Shown here piece by piece: positions 62,465 to 64,000 of a stretch of 64,000 bases of DNA (position 1 is its first letter; every line of letters starts with the position of its first letter). This stretch comes from Gadus chalcogrammus (Eukaryota; Chordata; Actinopteri; Gadiformes; Gadidae): assembly GCF_026213295.1 (NCBI RefSeq), contig NC_079414.1:8694827-8758826 (forward strand). The letters run 5' to 3'. Position numbers and translations under genes: made by a program. Below the pieces are notes generated by a model. That model saw nothing but the letters and a program-made list of their open reading frames with translations. It was not told the origin of the DNA and did not search any database.

Positions 62465-64000
62465 CTACAGCAGAGCGTTGGGCATGTTGATGCTCTGCCA
62501 GCGGAGGCAGGTGGTCTTGGAGTGCTTGTACAGGTGGGACGACTGGCTGAATCGCTTGCCACACTTGAGGCACGCGTACGGCTTCTCCCCCGTGTGCACG
62601 CGGATGTGCTTCTTGCAGTCCGTCAGGGTGAGGAAGGTCTTGCAGCAGATCTTGCAGGCGTATTTCCGCGCCCCTTCCACCACCAGCACGTTGTGCTCCG
62701 ACAGGGCCTTCTTGCACTTGGACAGCACGTCCGCCGAGGCGCGGGTCAGCTGAGGGGGCAGCGAGGTGGGCCGGCACCCGCTCCCGTCGTAGCCCCCCGC
62801 GTTGTTGAGGAGCAGCGGCCCGCCCAAACTCGACGAGGAAGATGGAGGGTCTTGGGCCAAGGCACCTCCTCCGATTCCATTGGCCAGCTTGGGAGCCACG
62901 CGTCGGTAGCCGGGGTAACCCATGGAAGCGTTCCCGACTCCTTCCGCAGCTCTCGAGGCTTGCGCCAGGGAGTGGAGGCCCAGACTGGAGTGCTGAAAGT
63001 CCAGACCAAACGGGTCAGCACCCCCTCCCTGCGAGCTTCCCAGGTCGTCGCGTAGGGGCCGAAGGAAGAGAGACTCTCCGAAAACACCGTGGCCCTCGCT
63101 CCCCAGAGACCCCGAACACAGCAGAGAGTTCGAGCCGGACGCGCCGGCAGCTTCCTGTCCGAAAAGGAAATGATGTGTGACTGCGTCGCCGGTCGTGGTG
63201 TTGGGGAGGTCATCGTCCCTGGCGGCCAGCCCAGACCCTGCACCTCCGAACCCCTTCGGGCCGAGGAAGTTGGAGATACTGAAACCGGCTTTTCCGATTT
63301 GGCCGTTGCTACACCCGAAACCCCCGGCGGTGCCGGCGCCTCCGCCCAGCCCCGCCTTGAGCCGCAGCTGGGAGCCGGGCTGGAGCATGGTGTCGGAGCG
63401 AGGCTGGGGGTCGGAGGATACGCTGCGATCACTGCTCTGGGTGCTCTCGGGACTCAGCTCCACCTTCTCCCCCTCGTCCTGACCCCCGTGCCCGGCCGGG
63501 TCGCCGCCCTCGGCCTGGGACGTCACGTAACTGCTCTCGTCGGCCGGCTCGGGGGAGCTGAGAGGCTCACACTTTACAACCACCTGCATGAAAAAAAAAA
63601 AAACATCACATTACATTGTTTGATCCCTTTTCTTTACATACAATGTGAATGTTATGCTAATGCTAATGTTACGCTAATGCTTTTGTCGTTGACCTCACCT
63701 TGTCTTCCAGCGCCTCCTCCTCCTCCTCTTCCGTCTTGGACATTTTTGCTTCAGCTCTGTTTTCTCTGAGGTCTCCTTCCTCTTTGTACTCCTCCTTCCC
63801 CACTCCGCCCTGCCTCCTCCCTGCCTCCTCCCCTTCACAGTGCACACTGTCTGATTGGCTGGGCATCTGAGCGTCATCTTGGGAAGCCTCAACTAGTCCA
63901 GCGACTTCTACTGATTCCTCTCCCATTTTGTGGGAGTCTGGGGAAAGCAGCGGGCCTTCCTCCCCGTCTTCCGCCTCTCCCAACAAGCCTCTGGTAGGCA
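62465..64000 (-). CDS. zbtb5: Zbtb5, C-terminal part (BTB zinc-finger repressor)
   Basis: Nuclear zinc-finger transcription factor of the BTB family; mammalian ZBTB5 represses CDKN1A. Two coding segments are visible: 63699-64000 (open to the window edge; acidic, EEEEEEALEDK at its end) and 62465-63583 (VVVKCEPLSSPEP, then a Gly/Ser-rich stretch), joined in phase 0 across a 115-bp intron with GTGAGG donor and ATGCAG acceptor. The C-terminus has a C2H2 finger (CKICCKTFLTLTDCKKHIRV then H), a TGEKPYA linker, and a second finger ending HSKTTC (C2HC type), then CLRWQS to TAG. This ending matches ZBTB5, and ZBTB5 lies beside GRHPR in human as well. The BTB domain must lie beyond the right edge. Confidence 0.88.
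63584..63698 (-). other. Small intron inside the zbtb5 coding region
   Basis: The minus-strand donor is GACAAG|GTGAGGTC at 63699/63698 and the acceptor is TTTTTTTCATGCAG|GTGG at 63584/63583. In-frame stops and a poly(A)-like tract within it support its removal. As I recall, human ZBTB5 is coded in one exon. Confidence 0.7.

Noticed and set aside
63089..63769. 226-aa plus-strand frame opposite zbtb5
   Set aside because: Shadow of the GC-rich zbtb5 exon. It runs through the zbtb5 intron and has no domain.

Overview
The window is nuclear DNA of a ray-finned fish. Genes are split by short GT-AG introns (plus two GC-AG introns), the encoded proteins are vertebrate orthologues, and the DNA is loaded with fish-type transposons (hAT MITEs, a tRNA-derived SINE, L1 and L2 LINEs) and very long (GT)n/(CA)n arrays. 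That extreme dinucleotide load resembles cod-like fishes (Gadiformes); the order is an inference I cannot prove from sequence alone. All gene models were read by hand: every exon listed was joined by splice signals with reading frame and phase checked across each junction.

Layout, left to right, six genes in strictly alternating orientation: (1) the last exon of a PLAC-domain extracellular protein of the ADAMTS/ADAMTSL/papilin group (+, 1688-1842); (2) ptpn9, the CRAL-TRIO plus tyrosine phosphatase MEG2 (-, 5854-16552, 13 coding exons, 755 aa); (3) polq, DNA polymerase theta (+, 17391-37328, 35 coding exons, 2837 aa); (4) uba6, the dual ubiquitin/FAT10 E1 enzyme (-, 39226-55758, 31 coding exons, 1027 aa); (5) grhpr, glyoxylate/hydroxypyruvate reductase (+, 57291-60189, 9 coding exons, 360 aa with a putative mitochondrial leader, 327 aa without); (6) the 3' part of zbtb5, a BTB zinc-finger repressor (-, 62465-64000, running off the window). 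Neighbours are therefore head-to-head (ptpn9/polq, uba6/grhpr) or tail-to-tail (PLAC gene/ptpn9, polq/uba6, grhpr/zbtb5). The products do not form one pathway: signalling, end-joining DNA repair, ubiquitin activation, glyoxylate detoxification and transcription. I see no operon-like logic, CRISPR array, tRNA or rRNA gene.

I found no wholly new gene system. The most unusual signals are in splicing and mobile DNA. A 297-bp hAT-type MITE has inserted exactly in the splice donor of ptpn9 coding exon 11, and its 8-bp target duplication has copied that donor. Six very long dinucleotide arrays in three genes on both strands all read UG in the pre-mRNA and all end within about 60 nt upstream of a 3' splice site, two of them abutting the AG. 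Other points are a 21-bp-periodic set of CACCC/GC boxes at the ptpn9 start, a long acidic linker in Ptpn9, an upstream in-frame start that would give Grhpr a mitochondrial leader, a nested L1/L2/MITE cluster in a uba6 intron, and several perfect palindromes.
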